Program-made: the position numbers and the translations under genes | Notes under the pieces: generated by a model | What the model saw: the letters and a program-made list of their open reading frames with translations, nothing else | What the model was told of the DNA's origin: nothing | The model's database searches: none | Assembly (NCBI GenBank): GCA_946479745.1 | Contig: CAMLGZ010000002.1 | Span: 314,607 to 378,606, forward strand | Reading direction: 5' to 3' | Source of the DNA: an uncultured Pseudoxanthomonas sp. | GTDB lineage: Bacteria > Pseudomonadota > Gammaproteobacteria > Xanthomonadales > Xanthomonadaceae | Length of the DNA stretch: 64,000 nucleotides | In this document: positions 34,923-44,123 of the stretch, one piece after another | Position numbering within the stretch: the first letter of the stretch is position 1 | How the letters are laid out: the number at the start of each line of letters is the position of its first letter

Positions 34923-35930
34923 ATGTCTTCCGCAATCGATGAATTCCACGCCGACGGTCACGCTTTGGCCCAGGCCGATCTGACCGATCGCGAATTTCCC
35001 CTGGTGATCCGCGGATTGTGCCGCGATTGGCCGGTGGTCGCGGCGGCACGCGAATCCGATACCGCTTTCGCCAACTATCTGGCCGGCTACGACAACGGCA
35101 CCGAGGTCGACACGCTGTTGATGGCGCCCGAAGAGGACGGGATCATCGGCTACAACCCGCAAATGGACGGCTTCAACTACCGGCACTTCCGCGTCCCGGT
35201 CACCGAAGCTTTGCGGCGGCTGGCGGCCTACAGCCGCCATGACGGCGTTACCCCGGGGGTGGCGTTGCAGAGCGCGTTGATCTCCGCCTGCCTGCCGGGC
35301 TTCCACCAGCAGCATCCGCTGCCGCAACTGCAGGCGGAGATCGAGCCGCGCCTGTGGATCGGCAACCGGGTCACCACGCCCGCGCATTTCGATGCCTCCC
35401 ACAACCTGGCCGTGGTGGCGTGCGGCCGCCGGCGCTTCACCCTGTTCGCGCCGGAACAGGTCGGCAATCTGTACATCGGCCCGCTGGATTTCGCCCCGAC
35501 CGGCGCGGCCATCAGCATGGCGCGGCTGGATCGACCGGACGACCCGCGCTTTCCGCGATTGAACCAGGCGCTGGCGCAATCGCTGGTGTCGGAGTTGGAA
35601 CCGGGCGATGCGATCTATATCCCGCCGTTGTGGTGGCACCACGTCGCTTCGCTGGAGCGATTGAACGCATTGGTGAATTACTGGTGGAAACCAGCGACTC
35701 AGCAAGGCGTGATGCCGGAGTCGGGACTGGGGGCGTTGATGCACGCCATTCTCGCGGTGAAACCATTGCCCCGCAGCGAACGCGAGGCCTGGAAGCGCCT
35801 GTTCGATCACTACGTATTCAACGATCAGGACCCTGCCGCTCACATCCCGGTAGAGCGGCGTAATTTGCTGGGCCCGCTGACGCCGACGCTGGTAGAGCAG
35901 ATCAAGGGGAAAATCCGCTCCTTTCTGTAA
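34923..35930 (+). CDS. cupin-like (JmjC) domain protein, 2-oxoglutarate/Fe(II) oxygenase
   Basis: A 335-residue protein of the cupin_8/JmjC group. Metal ligands are HFD with a downstream His: TPAHFDASHNLAVV (residue about 150-160) and the second His in IPPLWWHHVASL. The N-terminus EFPLVIRGLCRDWPVV and the helix-rich C-terminus fit this bacterial subgroup, which includes protein hydroxylases acting on arginine or histidine of ribosomal proteins. Target unknown. No strong ribosome site is seen before 34923. Confidence 0.88.
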   Translation: MSSAIDEFHADGHALAQADLTDREFPLVIRGLCRDWPVVAAARESDTAFANYLAGYDNGTEVDTLLMAPEEDGIIGYNPQMDGFNYRHFRVPVTEALRRLAAYSRHDGVTPGVALQSALISACLPGFHQQHPLPQLQAEIEPRLWIGNRVTTPAHFDASHNLAVVACGRRRFTLFAPEQVGNLYIGPLDFAPTGAAISMARLDRPDDPRFPRLNQALAQSLVSELEPGDAIYIPPLWWHHVASLERLNALVNYWWKPATQQGVMPESGLGALMHAILAVKPLPRSEREAWKRLFDHYVFNDQDPAAHIPVERRNLLGPLTPTLVEQIKGKIRSFL

Positions 35931-36156
35931 CGTAATCGTCGACCAAGCCCCGGGGGCAGGCCTGCATTCCCCTGGCCCGGACGGTGCGCTTCCGGTGGCC
36001 GGTAGCGGGTGATTCCCTGGCGTTCACCTCGCATTTAGCGCTTTATGTGGCCTGCGTCTCGCATAACGCCAATTCAGCGAAAAACCCCATCTAGCGGCGT
36101 TTGACTCCCCTTACCCCGGCCCCGACCATCGCCGCTCCCTGTAGTGAATGAAGTAG

Positions 36157-38022
36157 ATGCGCATGCGCAGTTCGTGGTTGTGCCGGTGGCTTGCCTCCCC
36201 CTTGTTGTTCCTCGCCGCTCTCCCGGCTGCCTTCGCCCAATCCTGCCCGGCCACCGTGCCGGTACAAGGCGCGCCAGTGGCGGCTCCTGTATTCCCCGCC
36301 GACAACTGGTGGAATACCGACATCAGTGCGGCGCCGGTGGATGCGTCCTCGGCCGGCTACATTTCCTTCATCGGCACCACCCGCGCCCTGCATCCCGACT
36401 TCGGCGGCGAAGAATCGTCCGGCAGCACCAACATCTATGGGTTCCCGTATGCCATCGTCGACGGCTCGCAGCCCAAGCAGACCGTCACCTTCGACTACGA
36501 CGACGAGAGCGACGGCAATGGCGTGGCTTTCTACCCCATTCCCGCCCAGGCCATCAGCCAGACGCATTGGGTGGAAGGCGGCGCGGCCGGCAACGTCGAC
36601 CAGCGCGGCAGTTCGGACCGCCACCTGCTGATGATCGATTGCACCAATCGCCATCTCTACGAGCTGTACAACGTCTACTACAACGCTTCGCAGAACCGCT
36701 GGTACGCGGCTTCGGGCGCATTCTTCGACTTGAACACCAACGGCCGCCGCCCGGAAGGCTGGACTTCCGCCGATGCCTCGGGCCTTGCCATCTTCCCGGG
36801 CCTGGTGCGCTACGACGAAGCGGCGAATGCCGCAGTGCCGGAAATCACCCATGCTCTGCGCGTCACCCTGCGCGCCAGCAACGGCCATGTGTATCCGGCC
36901 TCGCATAGCGCGGGCAGCACCTCCGGCGCATTGCCCATGGGCGCGCGCCTGCGCCTGAAGACCAATGTCGGCGGCGCGGATCCGGCGCTGCGCACTACCG
37001 ACCCGACTTCACGCAAGATCTTCCGCGCCATGCAGAAGTACGGGCTGATCATGGTCGACAACGGTTCGGACCTGTACATTTCCGGCACTTTCGACGTGCG
37101 CTGGAACAACAGCACGCTCAACCCCGCATTCGCCACCCTCAAGGCCAGCGACTTCGAAGTGATCCAGCTGGGCTGGAAGCCGACCGTGACCGCCGCCGCG
37201 CTCAGTACGGTCAGCACCTCGCCCAACCCGGTGACCGGCGGCCAAGCCAGTACCGGCACCGTTACCCTGACCGCCGCCGCGCCCAGCGGCGGCGCGCAGG
37301 TCGCGTTGAGCAGCGCCAGCAGCGCCTTCTCCGTGCCGGCCAGCGTCACCGTGGCGCAGGGCGCCAGTAGCGCCACCTTCCCCATCGCCACCGTTGCTTC
37401 CGATACCGCCGCCTCCGGCACGTTGTCGGCGACTTATGCGGGCGTCACCCGCACCAGCACGCTCACCGTCAATGCGGCGCCGCTGAGTCTTTCCATAGGC
37501 GACGCCTCGGTGACCGAAGGCGTCAATGGCACCGCGGCGATGACTTTCACCATCAGCCTGTCGCGCGCGTCCACCGCGGCGGTGAGCTACAACATCGCTA
37601 CCGCCAACGGCACGGCCACTGCGGGCAGCGACTATGTGGCCCGCTCGCTGGCCGGCGAGATCATTACTGCCGGGCAGACCAGCCGGACCTTCGTAGTCAC
37701 GGTCAACGGCGATGCGCAGCGCGAACCGAACGAGGCCTTCACCGTCACTCTCAGCGGCGTGACCGGCGCCTCGCTGGCCGATGGTCAAGCTACCGGCACT
37801 ATCGTTTCCGATGATGCGCGGGTCATGTCGAGCCCGCTGCCCGCTCGCCCGGGAACCGGCGGTGCTGCCCAGAGCTCGCAACCGGTAAGTTCCGCGCAAC
37901 AGCCGGTGCCACCCAGTACCAATGCCTGCCTGCTGAGCGGTGGTGGCTCGCGTTGCGTGCTGCAGATGCCAATGCGCTGGTTGCAGGCCTGGAACAGGCT
38001 GCTGTCGCTGCTGACGCCGTAG
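36157..38022 (+). CDS. secreted protein with Calx-beta domain
   Basis: A 621-residue exported protein: signal peptide (residues 1 to about 27), an N-terminal domain of unknown type (about 30-345, with DNWWNTDIS, YDEAANAAVP, SHSAGSTSGALPMGARLRLK), a Ser/Ala/Thr-rich Ig-like part (about 350-445) and a Calx-beta domain (about 450-555; YNIATANGTATAGSDYV is typical), ending in a short Cys-containing tail. The large N-terminal domain is probably an enzyme or adhesin, not identified. A 226-base gap without genes precedes it. A stem without a T-run follows. Confidence 0.82.
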   Translation: MRMRSSWLCRWLASPLLFLAALPAAFAQSCPATVPVQGAPVAAPVFPADNWWNTDISAAPVDASSAGYISFIGTTRALHPDFGGEESSGSTNIYGFPYAIVDGSQPKQTVTFDYDDESDGNGVAFYPIPAQAISQTHWVEGGAAGNVDQRGSSDRHLLMIDCTNRHLYELYNVYYNASQNRWYAASGAFFDLNTNGRRPEGWTSADASGLAIFPGLVRYDEAANAAVPEITHALRVTLRASNGHVYPASHSAGSTSGALPMGARLRLKTNVGGADPALRTTDPTSRKIFRAMQKYGLIMVDNGSDLYISGTFDVRWNNSTLNPAFATLKASDFEVIQLGWKPTVTAAALSTVSTSPNPVTGGQASTGTVTLTAAAPSGGAQVALSSASSAFSVPASVTVAQGASSATFPIATVASDTAASGTLSATYAGVTRTSTLTVNAAPLSLSIGDASVTEGVNGTAAMTFTISLSRASTAAVSYNIATANGTATAGSDYVARSLAGEIITAGQTSRTFVVTVNGDAQREPNEAFTVTLSGVTGASLADGQATGTIVSDDARVMSSPLPARPGTGGAAQSSQPVSSAQQPVPPSTNACLLSGGGSRCVLQMPMRWLQAWNRLLSLLTP

Positions 38023-38033
38023 TTTCGCCGAGC

Positions 38034-38062
38034 CGATCAGGACGGAATCACCGTCCTGATCG
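38034..38062. other. strong hairpin after the Calx-beta gene
   Basis: Perfect 12-bp stem (38034-38045 with 38051-38062) around AATCA, 11 bases after the stop. There is no T-run, so it may stabilise the mRNA end or act with Rho rather than be an intrinsic terminator. Confidence 0.6.
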
Positions 38063-38250
38063 AATTCCGCGACCAACAGGTGATGGCACGGAACGGAAAA
38101 CACGCCGTTCCAAATCCGTTCGCAATCTGTAACCGATTACGCCTTCCGTCAGCTAAACGACGCGGGTCGGCCTCAGAATCCATTCATTGCCTCGGCCGCC
38201 AACTACGCACAGGCCAACTACACCGTTGGTAGTCCGAACAGGAAACCGAC

Positions 38251-39780
38251 ATGAAACTCTCCCCCCGCCAGCAGACGCTTTGGTCCATTGCGTTAGGCGC
38301 GGCTCTCGCCCTGGGTATGGGCTCGGTCGCGACTGCGCAGGATCGGAACGATCGCGACAGCGAAGACAAGGAACAGAACGACAACAAAGCCCGCGCGGAC
38401 CAGCGCCGCCACCAGGCCGAAGCCCGCCAGCAGCAAGCCCGCCAGCAACAGGCCCAGCGTCAGGACGAACGCCAGCAGATGGAGCGCAGCAACGACGCCC
38501 AGCGCCAGCAGATGGAAGCGCGTCGGAACGCTGTCCAGCAGCAGGCCGCCCGCCAGCAGCAGGAACGCCGCCAGGAACAGCAGCGCGAACAGGCCATGCG
38601 CCAACAGGACGGCCAGCGTGAGCAGATCCAACGCGAACAAGCCGCTCGTCAGCAGGCCGCACGCCAGAACGAACGCCAGCAGCTGGAACGCCGCAACGAC
38701 ATCCAGCGCGAGCAGGCTGCCCGCCAGCAGGCTGCGCGCCAGGATGAGCGTCAGCAGTTGGAACGCCGCAACCAGGACCAGCAGCAGCGCGCCCTGCGTC
38801 AACAGAACGAAGCCCGCCAGAACGCTCAGCGCGAACAGCTGCAACGCCAGCAGGCCGTGCGCCAGAACGAGCGTCAGCAGCTGGAGCGCCGTAACCAGGA
38901 CCAACAGCAGCGTGCCTTGCGCCAGCAGAACGAAGTCCGCCAGAACGCTCAGCGCGAACAGCTGCAACGCCAGCAAGCCGAGCGCCAGAACGAGCGCGCC
39001 CGCGATCAGCGGCGCAATGGCGACCTGCGCCAACAGGCCGTCCGTGACGCCGCCGCCCGTGAGCAGCGTCAGGCCTCCGGCCAACCTCCACGCGTCATGG
39101 GCGGCAACCAGCCCGATCGTCGCGACTATCGCCGCGATGACGATCGCCGTAACGAACAGAACCGCCTGAGCCGCGAAGTGCAGGAGCGCCGCATCCGCGA
39201 GGAGCGCCAGCGCGCCGAACGCTTCCGGCAACAGGAACGTCAGCGCTACAGCAACCGCAACGACTGGGAACAGCGCTACGCCCGCCAACTGCGCGACCAG
39301 CGTCGAAATTCGCAGTACCGCTACCAGCAGCAGTACTACGACCGTCTGCGCCAGCAGCAGTTGCGCTTCAGTTCGCGCAACTACAACTACTACAACGATC
39401 CGTACTACTACACCCCTGCCAGCTATCGCTATTCCTACGGCGGACGCTGGTACGAAACCAACCGCTATGGCGGCGACCTGCTGCGCCAGGCCGTGAACTA
39501 CGGTTACCGTGAAGGCTTCAACGCCGGCCGCGCCGACCGCCTGGACGGCTGGCGCAGCGACTACCGCAACAGCTATGCCTACGAAGACGCCAACTACGGC
39601 TACAACGGCTATTACATCGACCAGGACCAATACAACTACTACTTCCGCCAGGGCTTCCAGCGCGGCTACGAAGACGGTTACTACAGCCGCTATCGCTACG
39701 GCCACCGCGGCAGCGACGGCAACTACGCCATTTTGGCGGGCGTCCTGGCGGTGATCCTGGGGCTGCAGCTGATCGATTGA
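38251..39780 (+). CDS. exported Gln/Arg-rich repeat protein
   Basis: A 509-residue protein with a signal peptide (1 to about 30, cleavage near ATA-QD). Residues about 45-300 are almost only Gln, Arg, Ala, Glu and Asn in heptad-like order, a long coiled-coil or disordered rod, including a 41-residue unit repeated twice (166-206, 207-247). Residues 340-475 are Tyr/Asn/Arg-rich, with YREGFNAGRADRLDGW and RGYEDGYYSRYRYG, and a hydrophobic helix closes the protein. Possibly a cell-surface or periplasmic scaffold. A clear terminator follows; no ribosome site stronger than GAAACC was found. Confidence 0.82.
   Translation: MKLSPRQQTLWSIALGAALALGMGSVATAQDRNDRDSEDKEQNDNKARADQRRHQAEARQQQARQQQAQRQDERQQMERSNDAQRQQMEARRNAVQQQAARQQQERRQEQQREQAMRQQDGQREQIQREQAARQQAARQNERQQLERRNDIQREQAARQQAARQDERQQLERRNQDQQQRALRQQNEARQNAQREQLQRQQAVRQNERQQLERRNQDQQQRALRQQNEVRQNAQREQLQRQQAERQNERARDQRRNGDLRQQAVRDAAAREQRQASGQPPRVMGGNQPDRRDYRRDDDRRNEQNRLSREVQERRIREERQRAERFRQQERQRYSNRNDWEQRYARQLRDQRRNSQYRYQQQYYDRLRQQQLRFSSRNYNYYNDPYYYTPASYRYSYGGRWYETNRYGGDLLRQAVNYGYREGFNAGRADRLDGWRSDYRNSYAYEDANYGYNGYYIDQDQYNYYFRQGFQRGYEDGYYSRYRYGHRGSDGNYAILAGVLAVILGLQLID
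38746..38991 (+). repeat. tandem 123-bp repeat inside the Gln/Arg-rich gene
   Basis: Two consecutive 123-base units, 38746-38868 and 38869-38991, encode nearly identical 41-residue blocks (differences at Ala/Val and Val/Glu). Surrounding sequence holds further degenerate copies of the same short motifs (ERQQLERRN), so the array is prone to slippage. Confidence 0.85.
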
Positions 39781-39807
39781 TCGCCTGCACCAAGTGGAAA
39801 ATGGAAG

Positions 39808-39834
39808 CGCCCGGCGAGTGCCGGGCGTTTTTTT
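39808..39834 (+). terminator. intrinsic terminator
   Basis: CGCCCGGC (39808-39815) pairs with GCCGGGCG (39820-39827) around GAGT, then seven T. Ends the Gln/Arg-rich gene transcript. Confidence 0.9.
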
Positions 39835-39964
39835 GCCCGTGACGCCGAGGCCGATCGATGCACGGTGCGGATGGTGCAGCGCAGCTTGCCCTTTTGGACG
39901 ATGGCGACCCCTCCGGTTGCGTGCGCTACTGCGGTTCGCCCGCCGTCCATAAGGAATCGAACAC

Positions 39965-41800
39965 ATGTCCGTCCTGTCCGACTGCACTCCGCTTTCCCGC
40001 CCCCGCTTGCGCATTGGCATACTGCGCTGGCAAGCCGCGGCCTTCCTGGCGATGGCGTGGCTGCTGTGCCTGCCCGCTTTCGCCCAGACCGAAGTCACCG
40101 GCTTCGGCAGCAATCCCGGCAACTTGCGCATGTTCAAGTACGTACCGGCCGGCTTGCCCGCCAACGCGCCGCTGGTGGTGGCGATGCACGGCTGTTCGCA
40201 GAGTGCCGCCAGTTACGACGCGGAGACGGGCTGGCAGATGCTGGCGCAGCGTTGGCAGTTCGCACTGCTGCTGCCGCAGCAACAGAGCGCCAACAATTCC
40301 AGCACCTGTTTCAACTGGTTCGAGGCCGGCGACACCGCGCGCGGATCCGGCGAGGCGCTGTCGATCAAACAGATGATCGACCGCATGCAGACCGATCACG
40401 GCAGCGACCCGGCGCGGATCTACGTCACCGGGCTTTCGGCCGGCGGCGCGATGGTCTCGGTGATGATGGCCGCTTATCCTGAAGTCTTCGCCGGCGGCGC
40501 GATCATCGCAGGCTTGCCCTACCGTTGCGCCACCAGCCAGTCGGCCGCTTTCAGCTGCATGAATCCCGGCACCGATCTCACCCCGGCGCAGTGGGGCGAC
40601 AAAGTACGTGCGGCCAGCAGCCACACCGGCACCTGGCCTATCGTCTCGATCTGGCACGGCGACAGCGACTATGTGGTGCGTCCGGCCAACCTCACCGAAA
40701 GCATGCAGCAGTGGACCAATGTGCACGGTATCGACCAGACCGCGGACGTCAGCGACACCGTGGGCGGATTTCCGCACAGGGTCTACAAGGACGCGGGCGG
40801 TACGCCGCGGGTGGAAACCTACACCATCACCGACATGGGCCACGGCACACCGGTCGACCCGGGCACCGGCGAAACCCAGTGCGGTACGGCGGGCGCCTAC
40901 ATCCTCGACGTGAACCTGTGCTCCAGCTACTACATCGGCCACTTCTGGAGTCTGGACAACCTGGATGGCAACCCGCCCACCGTCAGCCTTACCGCACCGG
41001 CGAATGGAGCCAACGTCAGCGACACAGTCACGGTCAGCGCAACGGCCAGCGACGACATCGGCGTGGACCGCGTGGAGTTCCTGCTGGACGGCACGTTGCT
41101 GGGCAGCGACGCCAGTACGCCGTACTCGATCAGCTGGAATTCGGCCACTGCCAGCACCGGCAACCACACGCTGCAGGCGCGCGCCTTCGACCTGGTGGAC
41201 AACGTAGGCACGTCGGCCGCGGTCACGGTGAATGTGCTGGAGGGCTCGGGTGGTGGCACGCCGCTGCTGGTGGAGTTCTCCAATGAAGATGCGAACGATG
41301 GCTATGTGAAGGCCAATGCCGACGGCAGCGCGCCAGCGGTCGGCACGCTGGAAGCGTATTCCGGTCTGGCGCTGGGGCGCGGCACCGACGGCAAGTTCAA
41401 CCGCAGCGTGCTGTCGTTCGATACTTCATCGCTGCCCGACGGCGCGACTATCGTATCGGCCACGGTCACGGTGGCCTACCGCAGCGTCTCGGGAAATCCG
41501 TGGGGCAATCCCGTCGGCAACACGCTGGTGGTGGACGTGAACAGCGGTTGTTTCGGCGCATGCACCATCGAGACGGGCGACTATGCGGCGGCCGCCAGCG
41601 CGAGCGCGGTGGCGCAACTGCTGAGCTTCAGCGGCGGCAGCCAGACCAGCAACGCATTCGCCAGCGCCGGTCTGTCCGCGATCAACCGTGGCGGCCGCAC
41701 CCAGCTGCGTCTGCGCTTCAGCGGCAATCCCACTTCCACCCACTATTTGTGGATAGACAAGGGCGCTACCGCGAAGCTGCGCGTGGAGTACCTGCCGTAA
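39965..41800 (+). CDS. secreted PHB-depolymerase-family esterase with C-terminal binding domains
   Basis: A 611-residue secreted enzyme. After the signal peptide (1 to about 41) comes an alpha/beta-hydrolase domain (about 45-330): oxyanion MHGCSQSA, nucleophile TGLSAGGAM, Asp in WHGDSDYVV and His in DMGHGTPVD, as in extracellular polyhydroxyalkanoate depolymerases and acetyl xylan/feruloyl esterases. An Ig-like domain follows (about 340-425, SLTAPANGANVSDTVTVSA), and the end (about 430-611) looks like a DNRLRE-type beta domain for polymer binding. A terminator follows. Confidence 0.9.
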   Translation: MSVLSDCTPLSRPRLRIGILRWQAAAFLAMAWLLCLPAFAQTEVTGFGSNPGNLRMFKYVPAGLPANAPLVVAMHGCSQSAASYDAETGWQMLAQRWQFALLLPQQQSANNSSTCFNWFEAGDTARGSGEALSIKQMIDRMQTDHGSDPARIYVTGLSAGGAMVSVMMAAYPEVFAGGAIIAGLPYRCATSQSAAFSCMNPGTDLTPAQWGDKVRAASSHTGTWPIVSIWHGDSDYVVRPANLTESMQQWTNVHGIDQTADVSDTVGGFPHRVYKDAGGTPRVETYTITDMGHGTPVDPGTGETQCGTAGAYILDVNLCSSYYIGHFWSLDNLDGNPPTVSLTAPANGANVSDTVTVSATASDDIGVDRVEFLLDGTLLGSDASTPYSISWNSATASTGNHTLQARAFDLVDNVGTSAAVTVNVLEGSGGGTPLLVEFSNEDANDGYVKANADGSAPAVGTLEAYSGLALGRGTDGKFNRSVLSFDTSSLPDGATIVSATVTVAYRSVSGNPWGNPVGNTLVVDVNSGCFGACTIETGDYAAAASASAVAQLLSFSGGSQTSNAFASAGLSAINRGGRTQLRLRFSGNPTSTHYLWIDKGATAKLRVEYLP

Positions 41801-41819
41801 CGGGTTTTCCGATGAAAAG

Positions 41820-41847
41820 AAAACGCCCGGCGCTGCCGGGCGTTTTT
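41820..41847. terminator. intrinsic terminator (bidirectional)
   Basis: CGCCCGGC (41824-41831) and GCCGGGCG (41835-41842), loop GCT, flanked by A and T runs on both sides. It separates the esterase gene from the convergent 2OG-oxygenase-like gene. Confidence 0.88.
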
Positions 41848-41865
41848 CCATGTGCGTGCTTTGCG

Positions 41866-42474
41866 TCAACGCTGGGAAGAGGCGAAGAACATCAGATAGA
41901 CCAGCCGCCCGTTTTCGAGGGTGTCGCCGAAGTTTTCGCCAGCGGTATGCCACAGCCATGGGCGCAACAGCAACAGACGGTTGAAGCGCATGGGAACTCG
42001 CTGGGTCATTTCCCATTTCGAATCGTTTGTGCCGTCTCTCTCCAGGATCTCCTCGACCATGCCCTTGGCGGACGGGAACCCCAACGCCGCCGCCTCGCGA
42101 TCGTCGTGCGGCGCGCGGTCTGTGCTGGTGGCGCGGTGGCGGAAGAACTCGGTGCCGCCCCGGCAGTCCTGCGGACGACTGAGAAAGAGGATGCCGGACC
42201 AGTGCGCAGCATCCACATGCACCTTCGCCTTGCCCTTGTCGGTGGCCAGGGTAATGCGGCTCTTGGCATGCGACTGCGGCGGCGGCATGGCTTCCAGCGG
42301 CTCGCCCACCAGCCGGGAAATCTGTTGCGCGAGCCCTTCGATGTTGATCCGTTCCACCGAATTTCGGCCGGGAAACATGCCCTCTTGCGGCGGATAGGTA
42401 AGCCGCAGCGAGGCCTCCCGCAAGGCTTGCGCGTTGTCGAGGAAGTCGTCGACGATGATCATTGAGGTAGTCAT
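41866..42474 (-). CDS. DUF6445-type protein (2-oxoglutarate oxygenase-like)
   Basis: A 202-residue protein starting with SMIIVDDFLDNAQALREASLR, an entry seen in prolyl-4-hydroxylase-like proteins, with a VHVDAAHWSG segment that could supply His/Asp metal ligands and a His near LWHTAGENF. Its general pattern suggests an Fe(II)/2-oxoglutarate fold, matching the DUF6445 family, but activity is not shown. It converges with the esterase over the shared terminator. Confidence 0.8.
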   Translation of the reverse strand: MTTSMIIVDDFLDNAQALREASLRLTYPPQEGMFPGRNSVERINIEGLAQQISRLVGEPLEAMPPPQSHAKSRITLATDKGKAKVHVDAAHWSGILFLSRPQDCRGGTEFFRHRATSTDRAPHDDREAAALGFPSAKGMVEEILERDGTNDSKWEMTQRVPMRFNRLLLLRPWLWHTAGENFGDTLENGRLVYLMFFASSQR

Positions 42475-42534
42475 GCCGGCCAGCCTAATCGTTCGCCGGC
42501 GCCTCCTTCAACCACGGTCGCGGGGATCGGCCGC

Positions 42535-42801
42535 TCAACGCAGCTGGCTGTCCTTGCTGCCACGCCGGTTGTAGCCGCTTTGCGCACTCTGCTCTTCATC
42601 ATGCGCTTCCTGGCAAGGAACGCACAGGCGCACGCCGGGCACCGCCTTGCGCCGGGCCTCGGGAATGGGCGTGTCGCACTCTTCGCAGTGGCTCAGGCTC
42701 GGGCCCTGCGGTAATTGGCTGCGGGCGCGCTTGATGCCGTCTTTCACGGTGGCGTCGATCTGGTCCTGCACAGCGCCGTCGCCTGCCCAGCCGGTAGCCA
42801 T
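42535..42801 (-). CDS. DksA/TraR-type C4 zinc finger protein
   Basis: An 88-residue protein resembling YbiI-type DksA relatives: an N-terminal helix, then a zinc site CEECDTPIPEARRKAVPGVRLCVPC (pattern C-x2-C-x17-C-x2-C). It lacks the long coiled coil that DksA inserts into RNA polymerase, so it probably modulates transcription weakly or binds other partners. It stands alone, 230 bases from the TPR gene with nothing else seen in the gap. Confidence 0.88.
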   Translation of the reverse strand: MATGWAGDGAVQDQIDATVKDGIKRARSQLPQGPSLSHCEECDTPIPEARRKAVPGVRLCVPCQEAHDEEQSAQSGYNRRGSKDSQLR

Positions 42802-43031
42802 GGTGGCCTCCTGTTGCGGTACGTGTGGAGTCAGGATAACCCCGCCGGAATGAACGATATGGCGACGGTGCGCGTCGATTTCACGAGCACTGCTTCGTCC
42901 TGCCGGTACAGCCCGTCAACGCACGCATCCGCGTCGCGTCGCGGGCCGACCGATTACGCACAGGCGTTGGCCCGGATAGGGTCTAGACTCCCGGCGAACG
43001 GCATTGATCGTTTGCTGTGGGAGGGTCGACG

Positions 43032-44123
43032 ATGATCGGCTGGGCGCTTGCGGCGGCGTTGGCGCTATCCGTCCCCACGGGCGAGCATGCCCGCCCGGAT
43101 CATGAACCGCCCGCCCCCGCGCAGATCATGGCGGTGCCGCCCGCACTCCGCGCGCTGGTGCAGGAGCGGGTCAACGCGCCGGGTCGCGGTCAATCGCAGC
43201 GTCTGCGGCGACTGATCGAGCTGATGTCGACCAGCCGGGACGGGCTGCGCCTGGAATATTACGACGATGCCACCCAGACAGTGGAGCAGGCCTACCTCAA
43301 TCGGCAGGTCAATTGCCTCACCTACACCCTGGTGTTCCTTGCCCTGGCGCGCGAAGCGGGGCTGGATGCATACCCGCAGGAGATCGACGAAACATTGTCC
43401 TGGCAGCAGCGCCAGGACGTCGTCTACCGCAGCAACCACGTCAATGCCGCAGTGCGCCTTGGCGCGCAACGCTACGTGGTGGACGTGGGCAGCAGTTTCG
43501 TGATCGGACGCCATCCGGCCCACGCTATCGGCGAGCAGCGTTTGCTGGCGCAGTACTACAACAACCGTGCCGCCCAGCTGATGGTTCTGGGCGATCTTCC
43601 CGCCGCGTTGGCCCATGCCGATATCTCCATCGAACTCGACCCCGCCTATGCCACTACCTGGAGCAACACCGGCGTGTTGCGCCTGCACAGCGGCGACTCG
43701 GCAGGCGCGGAACGGGCCTATGCCACTGCGCTGTCGCTAGCCCCCGAGCACTCCAGCGCGTTGTTCAATCTGGTCGCCCTGTACCAGCGCAGCGGCGACC
43801 ACGACCGCGAAACGCAGTTCCGGCGTCGATTGGACAAAGTGCAGTCGCAGGATCCTTTCCATCAGTTCATGCTCGCCCTGCAATTCGAACAACGCGGCGA
43901 ATACGCCGAGGCCATCAAGCGCTATCGGCGTGCGATCCGCCTGCATGGCGGCGAACACCGGTTCTACCATGGCTTGGCCCGCGCTTATGCGCACGCGGGA
44001 AATCCGCGCAGCGCCCGTCGTGCGCTGCAGCGGGCCTTGGCGCTGGCCTCGGGCAAGGACGAGACGGTACTGGCGCAATATCGGACGATGCTGGACGGGC
44101 TGCGCGCAACCGGCGGTTTATGA
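43032..44123 (+). CDS. TPR-repeat protein with transglutaminase-like N-terminal part
   Basis: A 363-residue protein with a hydrophobic N-terminus (about 1-20, possibly a signal). Residues about 60-170 look like a transglutaminase-like core (VNCLTYTLVFLALAREAGLDAY carries the Cys; SNHVNAAVRLGAQRYVVDVG carries His and Asp), followed by TPR repeats (about 180-350). ATG 43032 has GGGAGGG six bases upstream. Its 3' end overlaps the RNA ligase gene by six bases. Role unknown, perhaps peptide- or polymer-related periplasmic assembly. Confidence 0.8.
   Translation: MIGWALAAALALSVPTGEHARPDHEPPAPAQIMAVPPALRALVQERVNAPGRGQSQRLRRLIELMSTSRDGLRLEYYDDATQTVEQAYLNRQVNCLTYTLVFLALAREAGLDAYPQEIDETLSWQQRQDVVYRSNHVNAAVRLGAQRYVVDVGSSFVIGRHPAHAIGEQRLLAQYYNNRAAQLMVLGDLPAALAHADISIELDPAYATTWSNTGVLRLHSGDSAGAERAYATALSLAPEHSSALFNLVALYQRSGDHDRETQFRRRLDKVQSQDPFHQFMLALQFEQRGEYAEAIKRYRRAIRLHGGEHRFYHGLARAYAHAGNPRSARRALQRALALASGKDETVLAQYRTMLDGLRATGGL

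Noticed and set aside
38293..40164. 623-residue minus-strand open frame opposite the Gln/Arg-rich gene
   Set aside because: It arises from repeated CAG/CGC codons on the other strand and encodes low-complexity Leu/Val/Ala.
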